From positions 65,698,152-65,762,151 of the forward strand of contig NC_083597.1 of NCBI RefSeq assembly GCF_020882245.1: a DNA stretch of 64,000 bases, given 5' to 3'. This stretch comes from Rhopalosiphum padi. Its lineage: Eukaryota; Arthropoda; Insecta; Hemiptera; Aphididae. Position 1 is the first letter of the stretch; each line of letters opens with the position of its first letter. The translations under genes and the position numbers were made by a program. This document shows positions 14,501 through 25,260 of the stretch, in pieces. Under the pieces are notes generated by a model. The model was not told the origin of the DNA, ran no database searches, and saw only the letters and a list, made by a program, of their open reading frames with translations.

Positions 14501-17000
14501 TAGTTCTAATGTATATAATATTTAGCCTTCTATGTAATATACAAATCGTGTACCTTTATAATATTAACTACTTATGACATATCATACCCAACAATATGCT
14601 TATCAAATATAGAGGTATTAGCAACTAAGACACTATATAAGTAATAAACAAACATAATATATGATTTATTGGAGTAAACACTTATGTCTGCAGTAGCATA
14701 GATCCGATTTTTTTTCAAATAGAAAAAATAATTAAAGACTTATGTTAAATATTGTTGTAGCTTTATTTATATATTTTTTCAAAAATGATACACAATATTG
14801 ATTGAAATTAAATAATAATATTGTTACTTTAATATCTGTTAATATTTGTCATTTGATAAGATAATATGTTTAAAAACACGAGATTAAATAGTTTTTATTT
14901 TTTAAAAGTTATTATTATTTTCATTAAAACTTTTGTGTACCTAGTTTAACCATTTTTAAGTGCGTTATGTAATTAAATATCTGTGTAAAACCAACAATTT
15001 GACATTTTTATACGAAAACTCTATTAAATAGGGGAATTATAAAATGTTGTCATACACAAGTTTCCTTTAATTTATTAAACATTTTAATGAATAACAATAA
15101 AAAACAATTTATATTTCAAATATTTTAAATATTTATAATGTTAAATAATACAAGAATTTAAATATTATTGCGATTTTGGCATCCATTTGACCTAATCACA
15201 ATGGTGGTTTATAACTCATTAACATCAAATCATATCAATAGTTTATAATATCTAGTTTATTATTTATATTATCTATAATTATATATAGAGCTATTATGAT
15301 GTGATGTAAAATTGGTAGGTACTAATTGGTATTTAACATATGCCTTGGCCCTTGAGCAGGATTGGATTCTGATATATAGAATATTCTACGGTTACACTGT
15401 GGTATACGTAAACCATTATTACCACTTACTAACAACCAAATCACCGTTCATATTATCGTGCCGAAGTCGCCTTTAGTCCATGGCAGAAATTACAGATCTT
15501 TGCTATTCAATTTACGTACAAAAATATACTAAGTGTAAAGGGACAGAAAAACTTCATACGATAAACTATTAAACGCTATAAAACGATATTAATTATTAAT
15601 CCCCCTTGGGTTTATTATGCATTTATGCGTTTTAATGTGTTTTCTAACTGATATATTATGTGTAAATTGTTTATATTATATTATCGATCTGTATTATATG
15701 TAACAATAACAATAAAGTATGCTGTCAGCATTGGATTTTGAAGTATATATTAAACAATAATAAATTATAACAATACGTCAGTATATGTATAAAAAACAAA
15801 GACAATCAATAAGCAACTACTGCAGAATAAATGATATCATTCATAATATGGTTATTTCGTCGAAATCGGATCGCAACTCGACGACTTCCTATTTGGTAGG
15901 TACATAATACTATATATATATATATATATTAAAAATATTATATTCTACTATTATTATTGTTATTATTACTATATTCAGTTAAGGTACCAACCTACGCGCA
16001 TGTATACAGATATAAACCATCAAGTATTCCACGTTTAATAAAAGGTATTGTTTTTCCATTTAACAATTTTCAATATTTTAATGCGATTCGCGGTTGATGA
16101 ATAATAGTGTTTCGTTTTTATTTCAATACATATTATTACTATATATTTACTGTTTACTCCATAGTGGCAGATACGTTTATTATATTATACACGTATACAC
16201 TATGTACCTATAAACACTTATGTATACCTACACGATAATTTATATTTTATAGTTATATTATATGGTAGCATATCGGTCATAAATCACAGTAGGTATCACA
16301 CATACACAGTTGGCGTGGACATAACATTATGTGTATATATAGGTAGGCAGTGTGGCATTCTTGATTTTAAAATTGTATGAATGTATACACTTTCGCTGCC
16401 AAGATTTGAAATTTAAATAAACAACAGAGTTATATTTTTAAAATTGACCGTGACCAACCGGCTGCATGTTCACAGTATTATAATATACCTGCGCGTCGCG
16501 TTTGACAATAGTCAATAGTTGAATTACAACGTATGCCAAAGTTGTTGTGCAAGTAAATAAATATAAATTCACCCACTACCCATTTATTATATATATAATA
16601 TACATAATGTATAATATATAGGTACACACATATGTATTTGTACACGGTATACTTTGTGTACCAATGATACTTTCCCGTACGTAGAGTATACCTGTAATAT
16701 CAACTAATGTATATTAATTTATTGTGTTTTTTAATAAATGCGGATTATTATTAATTTATCTCGAAACTCACATTCAACTCTCGTTTAACGAATGCAACTA
16801 ATATAGTTGATTAAAAAATTTGATTTCGTCGGAAATTTGTTATTTTTTTCAATCCGTAATAATTTGGATAGTTAATTACCAAATGAAATGCATGATATTA
16901 TGAATGTAATCATTAATCTCCGAAGAAATGTTTACGTTTTCGATTGACTCGACACGCGCTTTGTATATGTGTATAGTGCACATATGAAATGTAAAAAAAT
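11401..17000. other. AT-rich intergenic DNA, no gene seen
   Basis: No exon could be supported. Slightly GC-richer patches occur near 13,290-13,430, 14,165-14,400 (with a TG-rich run) and 15,350-15,500, but none has a sustained frame with splice sites. There are (TA)n tracts near 15,911. The right part may include the 3' flank of the zinc-finger gene. Confidence 0.5.
11503..11532. repeat. (TAA)n microsatellite
   Basis: About ten uninterrupted TAA units. Confidence 0.9.
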
Positions 17001-17020
17001 GTACAGAACAATCATTGTAA

Positions 17021-17026
17021 TTTATT
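17021..17026 (-). promoter_or_regulatory. Possible poly(A) signal of the zinc-finger gene
   Basis: AATAAA on the minus strand, about 480 bases past the stop codon. In DNA this AT-rich the hexamer is common, so the assignment is positional only. Confidence 0.25.
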
Positions 17027-17503
17027 TTAATTCGTAATTCGTTTTTTTTGTATAACAATAATAATATATGCACAATATAATGTGTTTACGTGAATCGTAA
17101 CACTACGCTGTAAATTACGTAACATGACATTGAGACAAAAATAAAACTCAACAGTTATGGGGTATGACGTCCGGACATTACAATAACAACCGTAATAATA
17201 ATAATGGGATATGAGTAAATAATAGTATACAGTTTGCAGTTTTTGGTGGCCGATGACAAAATAAATGCATGTGCTTTTCGAAAAATGTCTTTGTAAAAAG
17301 CAAAAACGCGCCAGTAAAAAACGGGCGAGTAAAAAAAATAACGCAAACGCGCCACTGCAAGTAGGAAAACACGGGGGTGATGGATAACGGGTAGGGGGGA
17401 AACCAAGCGGTTGCTGCGTCAGTCGCAGTGGTTATCACGACGAACACTCTCTACTATATAATATATTATGTTGTATAATTATCGATTATTCTACGTAAGA
17501 ACG

Positions 17504-20500
17504 TCAGTCCGCGGCCGAGATGCTGTTGAATATTGCGTCCAACGTCATGTCGTCCGACGGTTGGATATCAATATTATCGAGCGCGGCCAACGAACGAGGC
17601 GTGGACAGTATGGACAGGAGCTCGTCGATCACGGACGTTTCCGTGGATTTATCGTCAGCTGGCGGCACCTTGAAGAGCGGTGGCTCGGCCGACGACGGCG
17701 TGACCGCGTCGCCTTTGGCGAATATCTCTGAACAGTCGACGATCAGCGGACGGGCGTCGGATTGCGGGGCGGCGGGCGTGCCGACGAATTTCACGTCGGG
17801 CGGGGCGGAAGCGGTGGACGGCTCTGTGAACTTCACGTCGGGCGGGTTGGAAGCGGTGGACGGCTCTGTGAACTTCACGTCGTCCGGGGTGGCAGCGGTG
17901 GACGGTTCTGTGAACTTCACGTCGGCCGGGGCGGTATCGGTCGACGGTTCTGTGATTTTCACGTCGGCCGGGGCGGCATCGGTGGACGGGTCGGAGAACC
18001 TCACGTCGGACGTAACGGCGGTTAGGGCCGAGTCCCCGATCGCGTTGACCGGCATCGTCACGGCGAACTGGCATCCCGCGGCCACGTGCGCATCGTGCGT
18101 GGCCGCCGACAGGAACGGTGAGTAGCACGCCCGGCACAGCAGGCCTTGGTTCGCGTTCACGTGGTCGTCCAGGTGGTGCTTGAGTTGCGCGGAGTCCGCG
18201 AAATGCTCATCGCACAGCTCGCAAACGGTGCCCGTCGGCAATACGGTATTGCAACTCCGGATGTGACCGTTGACGTGCTCGATGAACGCCGTCTCGTCTT
18301 CGATCGTATGGGTGCAGTACGGACACGACTTCTTGGCCGAACGTACGGCTGTGGCGACCGCCTGTTTCCGGTACGTGCGCCGCCGGTAATTCGGCCGCGC
18401 CTGCACCGTCTGTGACGCTATCGCGGCGGGTTCGTCGCAATCGTTGGTGTTGTCGTGCGCGTGATCGTCGGTGCAACCACCAATGACGAACTCGTGCGTC
18501 TTGACGTGCGACTTGAGCGAAAACTCTGAGCTGAAAAACTTGCCACACTGGTGACACAGGTACTTGCACACGTCGCCGACCGCGTCGATGTGCGTGCGGG
18601 TCTTGTGCAGGTTGAGCGCGCCAATCTTGACGAACTGCCGGGAGCACACTGTGCAGTTGAACATCTCAGTCGGTTTCTCGTCCGCCGCGGCCGCCGGGTG
18701 CCCGTGCGCGGTTTTCTTGTGGTACGTCAGTCTCCAGGAAGTCTTAAAGTCCACGCCGCACTGGTCGCACGTGTGCGTCTGCACGCCAGGCGGGTGTTTG
18801 AGCCGCCGGTGTAGGCAAAAGTACGTGTAGTGCAAGCACATCTTGGCGCAGTGCTCACAAGAGAAAAATTGCGGTATTTCGAACCGGTCGGGGACCTGGT
18901 CAGGCGCGGGTTGCATCTGCTGTTGCTGCTGTAGTTTTTGCTGTTGCTCGTCAAGTTGCTGTTGAGCGGGCGCGTTACAGGAGGACTCCATGTTTATGCC
19001 GTGCGTCAACTTGTGCGTGGTCAACCTGGAGTACGTGCTGAACGTGGACGAACACACCACGCAGATGAACGCCTCCGCGTCGCCAGATCCTCCGCCCGCG
19101 TGCGCCGCTTCACGGTGTCGGTTCAAGTGCACTGCGTCTAGATATGTCGAGTCGCAGTACTCGCACTTGACCACCGACGGCAGTTGCACCGCGTAACATC
19201 CACACTCGTTTGCCGCCGTCGTGCGTGCGTCATCGCCGCAATGCTCCTTGCTGGAGTGGTCGGCGACCGCGGCCGGGTTGGGCGCCACGTAACCGCATTC
19301 ACTGCAGCCGTAACACGTTTGTTCGGTCGACTCGGCGGCCCGGTGCGTCTTGACGTGCGACCGGAGCCTGGACGCGCGGCTCAGATACTGGCCGCATATG
19401 TGACATTGGAACGGCTTGACGTCCATGTGCGAGATCTCGTGCTCCCGGAGCGTGGACTTGTTCAAAAACGACTTGTCGCACGACTTGCACGTAAAGTCCC
19501 GTGACCCGGTGTGATACCGGCGGTGGATGTTGAGACCCATGGACGACTTGAACGTCCGGCCGCACACCTCACACACAGCCTTGTCGTGCAGCTCGTGCCG
19601 GAACCGGATGTGATCGTACAGTTGATACTCGTCGTCGAACTCGGCCAGGCACAAGTCGCAGTGCAGATGCATGGTCGCCCACTTCGGGTGTTCGTGGAAC
19701 TGCAGGTGAAACGCGTACCGCATCTTGGACGGGAACGACTTGCCGCACTGTCCGCATTGCGGAGACTTGATCTTGTTACACGCGTGCCGCAGCACGTTGA
19801 TCTGGGTTTTGAACCCGGCTAGGCACACTCGGCACCGGTACACGGTCGGGTGGCTGAACGTCTTCCTTGGACAGTGCGCGTCTACCAGGTGATTGACGGC
19901 CGCGCCGACGGTTTCGAACGCCACGGCACCGCACAGCGAACACTCGGCGGCCGTGACTGAGTGTACGGTCAGTATGTGTTCGGCCATGGTCGAATGGTTA
20001 CCGAACTTCTCCTTGCACGCGTAACACTCGTAACAAGAAACAGTCAGTGACACGTACCGGGACCCGTGCGACTTGATGTGCGCGGACAGCGGTGGCCGGT
20101 ACGTGCGGCCGCATATGGGACACACGGATTTGTGATGCTCCAGACAGTGGGCCACCGGGTCGCCGTTGAACGTCCGGTCGCACGACTTGCACTTGACCGG
20201 ACCAGCGAACGTGTACGTCAGCGACCTTTTCTCGCACCGGTAGTTGAACGCGCTGGATCCCGATGGCGACGACGTCGACGGCGGCGACTTATTTTTCGAT
20301 CCTTTGGGCCTGCCCTTGCGGTTCCCGTCCACCGGCGTCACGTCGAGTTCGACCGTCTTTTGTCGCGCAGGGAAGTGCTCGTTACCACCGCCGTGACCAG
20401 GAGTGCTGCCACCAACCACTTCGTATTTTCCACTGCCTCCCGGTTCGAAGTAAACGATCACTTGATTCGTCAAGTCGAACGACGTTCGGTGACGACGCGA

Positions 20501-20629
20501 CACCGCGCAGTAGCGACGTTTCCGGGGTTTCCGAAAGGACATCCGCTTCAATTTCTTAGGTCCTATGTTAGCCGGCATTAGAACTATCGGATGTCCGTTT
20601 TCGGTTTGTGTGTACGTTACGCCTGCTCT
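17504..20629 (-). CDS. Multi-C2H2 zinc-finger protein, long 3'-terminal exon
   Basis: A large GC-rich reading frame, 1,024 residues from the first ATG (20,578) to the TGA at 17,504. It is probably a nuclear DNA-binding regulator (inference from fold). The N-terminus is basic, and an AT-hook-like RKGRPKGSKNK sits at residues 87-97. About 20 C2H2-type fingers follow: roughly residues 130-412 (ten, nearly contiguous, one C2HC at 249-268), 425-526 (three), 574-695 (four) and 752-836 (three, the last C2HC). Cys pairs are spaced by two residues and most linkers are atypical; only finger 8 to 9 has a TGxRxF-type linker. A Gln-rich linker lies at 538-556. A 14-residue tandem repeat at 858-927 precedes an acidic/hydrophobic tail (VIDELLSIL, MTLDAIF) that could be an activation segment. 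The frame stays open for 17 codons above the ATG to a TTTTTTCAG acceptor, so the exon starts at 20,629 and the real start codon is upstream. Many antisense frames here are shadows. Ortholog not recognised. Confidence 0.9.
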   Translation of the reverse strand, partial: RAGVTYTQTENGHPIVLMPANIGPKKLKRMSFRKPRKRRYCAVSRRHRTSFDLTNQVIVYFEPGGSGKYEVVGGSTPGHGGGNEHFPARQKTVELDVTPVDGNRKGRPKGSKNKSPPSTSSPSGSSAFNYRCEKRSLTYTFAGPVKCKSCDRTFNGDPVAHCLEHHKSVCPICGRTYRPPLSAHIKSHGSRYVSLTVSCYECYACKEKFGNHSTMAEHILTVHSVTAAECSLCGAVAFETVGAAVNHLVDAHCPRKTFSHPTVYRCRVCLAGFKTQINVLRHACNKIKSPQCGQCGKSFPSKMRYAFHLQFHEHPKWATMHLHCDLCLAEFDDEYQLYDHIRFRHELHDKAVCEVCGRTFKSSMGLNIHRRYHTGSRDFTCKSCDKSFLNKSTLREHEISHMDVKPFQCHICGQYLSRASRLRSHVKTHRAAESTEQTCYGCSECGYVAPNPAAVADHSSKEHCGDDARTTAANECGCYAVQLPSVVKCEYCDSTYLDAVHLNRHREAAHAGGGSGDAEAFICVVCSSTFSTYSRLTTHKLTHGINMESSCNAPAQQQLDEQQQKLQQQQQMQPAPDQVPDRFEIPQFFSCEHCAKMCLHYTYFCLHRRLKHPPGVQTHTCDQCGVDFKTSWRLTYHKKTAHGHPAAAADEKPTEMFNCTVCSRQFVKIGALNLHKTRTHIDAVGDVCKYLCHQCGKFFSSEFSLKSHVKTHEFVIGGCTDDHAHDNTNDCDEPAAIASQTVQARPNYRRRTYRKQAVATAVRSAKKSCPYCTHTIEDETAFIEHVNGHIRSCNTVLPTGTVCELCDEHFADSAQLKHHLDDHVNANQGLLCRACYSPFLSAATHDAHVAAGCQFAVTMPVNAIGDSALTAVTSDVRFSDPSTDAAPADVKITEPSTDTAPADVKFTEPSTAATPDDVKFTEPSTASNPPDVKFTEPSTASAPPDVKFVGTPAAPQSDARPLIVDCSEIFAKGDAVTPSSAEPPLFKVPPADDKSTETSVIDELLSILSTPRSLAALDNIDIQPSDDMTLDAIFNSISAAD
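17798..18007 (-). repeat. 42-bp coding tandem repeat (14-residue units)
   Basis: Five full in-frame 42-bp units plus a partial sixth, each encoding a variant of DVKFTEPSTAxxPx, residues 858-927 of the zinc-finger protein. The first two units (DVRFSDPST, DVKITEPST) are the most diverged and the last three are nearly identical. This suggests expansion by slippage or unequal crossover at the C-terminal side. Each unit has Ser/Thr-Pro-rich, low-complexity character expected of a disordered spacer. Confidence 0.9.
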
Positions 20630-21429
20630 CTGAAAAAATAATTTCTACCTATACTTTATCTGTATATATACAGTTTAAGTTATGCAAAATTATACAATTC
20701 AAAATATGGGTATTGGTCGATATTCTATAGTATGTATTTATAATTGTATAATATAATATTACCTATGCTTCAAGCTGCAAGACACGAAACTACTCACTAA
20801 CTCATCACTGCATTAGAGTGGTCATTATATTGTATAAGAGTAGACATTTTTTTCTAATTTTTTGAGCCAGAATCCCTCCAATATATTTGATATTATAAAA
20901 AAATAATATATATTAAATTTGGTGATGATGACTAATCCCCTTCACGTTATTTAGGTTGGTTGACAATTTACAAATAAGGGCATTTTATGGATTTTCATAT
21001 TTTACTTGAAAATAGTAGCAAATACATTAAAAACACAAATTAGCTTTATTCAAGAACATAATATTTTCTATAGATAACTTTCATAAAAAATTTCTTTTAA
21101 AGCAACTGTTTTCTTTGGAAATATCAAAAAATTAAATATTTTTATTAATAGCCGAATATTTTGGTCTTACGGTTTTTTAAACAAATTTAATGAGCGTTTA
21201 AAGTAAGATAAAAAACGTTTTACATTCAAATTAAATTAAGTTAAATTTTTTATTTATTATACCATGAGTAAAAAAATGTTTATTAATAATGGTGATCAAT
21301 AAATTTATTGTAACAGTAGAATTTAAGTAATTCTATAGCTATAGAATAATAGTAATATTAGCTAAAAATACTTAAAATGTCGACTGATATTATTGGAATT
21401 TAGTCTAATCTTATAAATATGTTTTATAC

Positions 21430-21618
21430 CAGTATTTCTCGACTTCATTGTAATGGTGTCCCACATATTTACTGTTTTTTGGGTACGTGACACACACAAA
21501 AAAAAAAATTCCTAGATTTTTTTATATCATTATCAATATAGTTGCCTATTTAGTTTACAAACGTCACGAGTCATGACCTATCAAAAATATTTTGCGACCC
21601 ATAGACTAGTAAACACTG
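21430..21618. mobile_element. hAT-type MITE
   Basis: 189 bp beginning CAGTATTTCTCGACT and ending AGTAAACACTG, whose reverse complement begins CAGTGTTTACT. The terminal CAGTRTTT pair is the typical hAT/MITE end. The flanking octamers TTTTATAC and CTTTAAAC agree at 6 of 8 positions, consistent with a decayed 8-bp target duplication. The interior has GTGTCCCAC and GCGACCC blocks and no coding capacity. Confidence 0.6.
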
Positions 21619-22694
21619 CTTTAAACTATACACTATACATAGTTTATACCTACATAATATAATTTTAGTTTATCATACCTATTATCGATATTGTTATAGA
21701 ATGTAGATGAAGCTTAGGTGGTGATAAAATTAAATTTATTGATAGACAGTAGTTATGAATTTAACAGTTAATCAATATAATAAATAGCTATGGACATATA
21801 TTTTTTATTTTAGTCATTGTATATACCTTGATCATTTTGTGTGTTTATAATTTTGAAGTGATATTATATATAATATACACGGGATGATTCTTTTATCATT
21901 ATACACTCATTATTTCGACAAATATTGACTTTGTTTCCTTTTTTTCCAAAATATTTTGTATCATGCTTTTCCCAAATTGTAAATTAAACCAACGACTCAC
22001 TGCTGAAATAACCTGTATAGGGTGAACACCTAAAAACCTCAAATCACCTAACTTTATTATTAAATTGATTGCAAATTAGGTGAACTGCGAAGGACAAAAG
22101 TACAGTTTATTGATAGCTGCTAAAAACTACATAATATAAGTGTTAAAGTACTCTGCCGCCTCACCTCAAGTAGCGCTCATTATATAAATTATAGATATAT
22201 TAGATATTTTATTTATTCTATAGTAAGCTAAAAATGAAGTGGTTACGAACTTGTCGCTAAAATATACGACAATACTCATTCAGTAGGTAGGTAGTATAAA
22301 ATAACAATAAAAAAACTAAATAGAAAGATAAATTAAGAAATTGTTTTATAAATTCAAAATATTATAATAATTCTTTATCTTCGTAATAATAGAATTATTT
22401 ACATTTTAGTATTGTACCAGTCCAATTAATAATATTTAACTACCTATGAATTATGAGTTTGGGGTACAGCTTTAAATCATACCTATATGTTCCTGCTAAA
22501 CATATTATTAATTAATAATCTGTTTAAATAAACGAAGACTTTACTCAGTCAATTAACTCTATTCTAATCTTTCTGTCTCTCTTTTTTTTTTGTTCTGCTA
22601 CTTTAAATAATTGTTGCCCAATTCACGTAAGTGGAAATTTGTAAATTTTTCAAATTAAATTTCCAAAATTTAAAATTCTTAAGAAATTTAAGAT

Positions 22695-22913
22695 ACATGC
22701 CAAATGGCGGCCCACAGATGAAGAATAAATAACACATATTACGACAACATTATATACATATTACATATTATGTGTGATTATTGTACATTATAATTTTTGT
22801 TAAATATTATTGGTTTTTAAATAATGTAAATATATATTTAGAAATTTGATGGTCCGCGAAAAATGTTCAGATTCCTAATATGGCCCTTCATAAATATTAA
22901 TTGGTGACCCCTG
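22695..22913. mobile_element. Probable hAT-type MITE
   Basis: The right end is TTGGTGACCCCTG, the reverse of CAGGGGTCACCAA, a standard hAT terminus. The left end, CATGCCAAATGGCGGCCCAC, matches the subterminal pattern of the same class (CCAAxxGGCGGCCCxC) but has lost the CAGGGG tip. Flanking octamers TTTAAGAT and CTTTAGAT agree at 6 of 8. Non-coding. Confidence 0.45.
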
Positions 22914-23465
22914 CTTTAGATTAATATAACTATCCTGCAGTAGTCCAGTACCAATAACCATTGATTAAATATTTAATCAATGCTATAACATGTTATTTTA
23001 AATTTTTCTTGTTTTATTATTAGTATATTAAAATTTGTTTTATCCTAATAATTTATTCTATTTTACATTTTCATATATTTTTTTAATTATTATATAATAA
23101 CGAAGTCACTTTATCGTGGACTCTACTTTTTAAAAAGAGAACCAAAGCTTAATTTATTTTATCTTAATATTATTTTTATTATCTATATATTTAATTTGGT
23201 GTTAAATAAATATTATTATTATTAAAATTATTTGAAAGGCCGAACCATCCTCTCCCTCCCACGATTTCAGACTACGGTACTTACTGTCACTATATAATAT
23301 TGACATATATTATGTAGATTAGTGTTTCCTATATACCTGTATGTATATAAACACCGTAACTTCTATACGCACTCTTCAATTATTTTTCCTCGCGATCATG
23401 CATTTTCGTTGTGGTCGAACAACAATACGCAGCATTACGGACGAGTGACAGCATTATATTATTAT

Positions 23466-23469
<4 letters not shown>

Positions 23470-23511
<42 letters not shown>
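23470..23511. repeat. (TA)21 microsatellite
   Basis: About 42 bp of pure TA. It generates spurious Tyr-Ile frames on both strands. Confidence 0.95.
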
Positions 23512-23517
<6 letters not shown>

Positions 23518-24359
23518 TATACACCTACTATAATATAATATATAATTATTAAACGACGGCAGCAGCATTTTGCCGACCTGATTATTATATTATTATTATT
23601 GGTCGCAACACAATCGCGGTTATTAGATTTGCTGCCCGTCCTTGTGGCTATTACGGAGTCCGCCCAATAGTCGCACAATGTACACGCTGTACATGAGCGT
23701 ATACACAAGTATAGTATTATAGTGTGTATTAATGTATTATTATTGGCATACACAAACGAACCATATACCAATACGTACATCAAACGAAGAAAAGAACCGA
23801 AATCGTGCTCGTTATGCTATAGATAGTAGATACGCATATTATTTATATATATATATATATATAACGATCTCATCGGGTCAAATAATATATATATATCACG
23901 TGTAATTATATGATATTGAAACGTCTATAGAATAATATCGATCGATATTATTATTATAAAGATCCGAAATCTGCAATAACGGGCGTTTTGGAATAACTAT
24001 AACACAAATACGTTATATACGCGTTACAGGCGCAGGATAATAAAGTCCTTACTTGTATAATAATATATAGTAATTACATTATAATGGTAATTTGCTGGGC
24101 CTGGTTATTATTCTGTGACCGATATAGGAATAGGACAATGTCAATAAAGTTTTGAAATTCATTCTATGAAATGATATTATACTATTATGTATTATGAAAT
24201 ACCTCGTGGTCGTACCTACCGACGTTGGGAATAAATCGAAATTATATCATTTTAGAATTTCTTAACTTTATCAATCAAGTAAATCATATATAAAAGTACA
24301 ACAAGAATAAATCATGTAAAATACTTTTTCTTATAACTATAGGCTAATCATTAGCCGCT

Positions 24360-25260
24360 AATGGTTCTCTCTTAATTCGACTATTTCTCTTTTACACTTT
24401 AATAGCTCTGAAAAAAATCTTTTCAAAACAGTTAATTCATTATTTACATAAAAGAGGTTAAGTACAGTAAAAAAAATTGAAATATTTGCACACACATATT
24501 TTTTAGATTCTGAGTGAAGCGATAAATTTATTGATTTTACAATGTTGGATTTTTGATAAGTCGTTGAAAAATGATAGCAAATCCTCATGATCCTTGATAG
24601 CAAATTGGATCTATTCTATATTTTAGAGAGCTTGAGAATAAAAATCACGAGTATTTTTCAAAATAATCAGGAAAATTTTTTTTTGACATAAGATTCTAAA
24701 TAAATTATTTTTATACATAAAAATATTTAAAATACACACGTACAATAAATATTTATAAGAATTTGAAAAGCTTAAATTTTAATAAAAATTGCCGAAATAA
24801 CGAAAATTGTTTTATAGTTGAAAATGTATAAAATAAACAATTGTTATGGCAAGTACGTTGAAATTTAATACAAAATTCTTCATACACAATTCATACTGAA
24901 ACCAAATAATCTAAAAAATATACAGGTAAGCTGAATTTTTAAAGTTCAAATTTGGACGAAAATACTATGAATAACAATTTTAAAATTGTAAAATAATTTA
25001 CTTTAATAGCATTATAAAAAAATATAAAATTAAATATACTTTGTGATATTATAAACCGTCTCTGCTTAGAATCAGTTTTGTGTACAATGATATGTCATTA
25101 AATTCAAATTTAATAAATCCACCATGGTGACCCACACTTGACACCTACTGTACAACTGAGCGATAACCACTTACTTTCATTTTTTTTTTTTAGTTCGACT
25201 TTTTTTCTCTTACACATTAATAGTTTTATAAACAACCTTTTAAAAACAGATTGTTATATT
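24360..25260. repeat. Composite dispersed repeat with internal direct and inverted copies
   Basis: A segment at about 24,377-24,437 (CGACTATTTCTCTTTTACAC ... TTTTCAAAACAG) recurs in the same orientation at about 25,193-25,250 (CGACTTTTTTTCTCTTACAC ... TTTTAAAAACAG). A GATTCTGAGTGAAGCGA segment near 24,507 has an inverted relative near 25,060 (reverse complement GATTCTAAGCAGAGACGG). The stretch at 25,120-25,175 (GGTGACCCACACTTGACACC) resembles a very abundant aphid repeat as I recall it. The frame at minus 24,358-24,603 lies inside and is not considered a gene. Confidence 0.45.

Larger units (their letters stand above)
20630..24350. other. Upstream flank/intron of the zinc-finger gene
   Basis: On the minus strand this DNA is upstream of the acceptor at 20,629/20,630, so at least its first part should be intron. 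I could not identify the upstream exon. A GC-richer stretch at about 23,560-23,720 is a possible promoter or first-exon area, but no start codon plus donor in phase could be demonstrated. The region carries two hAT-type MITEs and a 42-bp TA tract, listed separately. Confidence 0.4.

Noticed and set aside
17155..17447. Two overlapping minus frames of 83 and 89 residues
   Set aside because: They lie just after the zinc-finger stop, in what should be 3' UTR, in different frames and without splice sites or motifs.
17520..18125. 201-residue plus-strand frame opposite the zinc-finger exon
   Set aside because: Antisense shadow of the GC-rich coding repeat. The minus frame has 20 ordered zinc fingers, while this one has no domain.
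20066..20581. 171-residue plus-strand frame opposite the zinc-finger N-terminus
   Set aside because: Antisense shadow in GC-rich coding DNA, rich in Arg/Val with no motif.
22021..22200. Possible MITE between ACCTGTATAGGGTGAACACC and a CCGCCTCACC block
   Set aside because: No convincing inverted termini or target duplication could be aligned.
23322..23783. Frames rich in Tyr-Ile on both strands
   Set aside because: Produced by the (TA)21 microsatellite.
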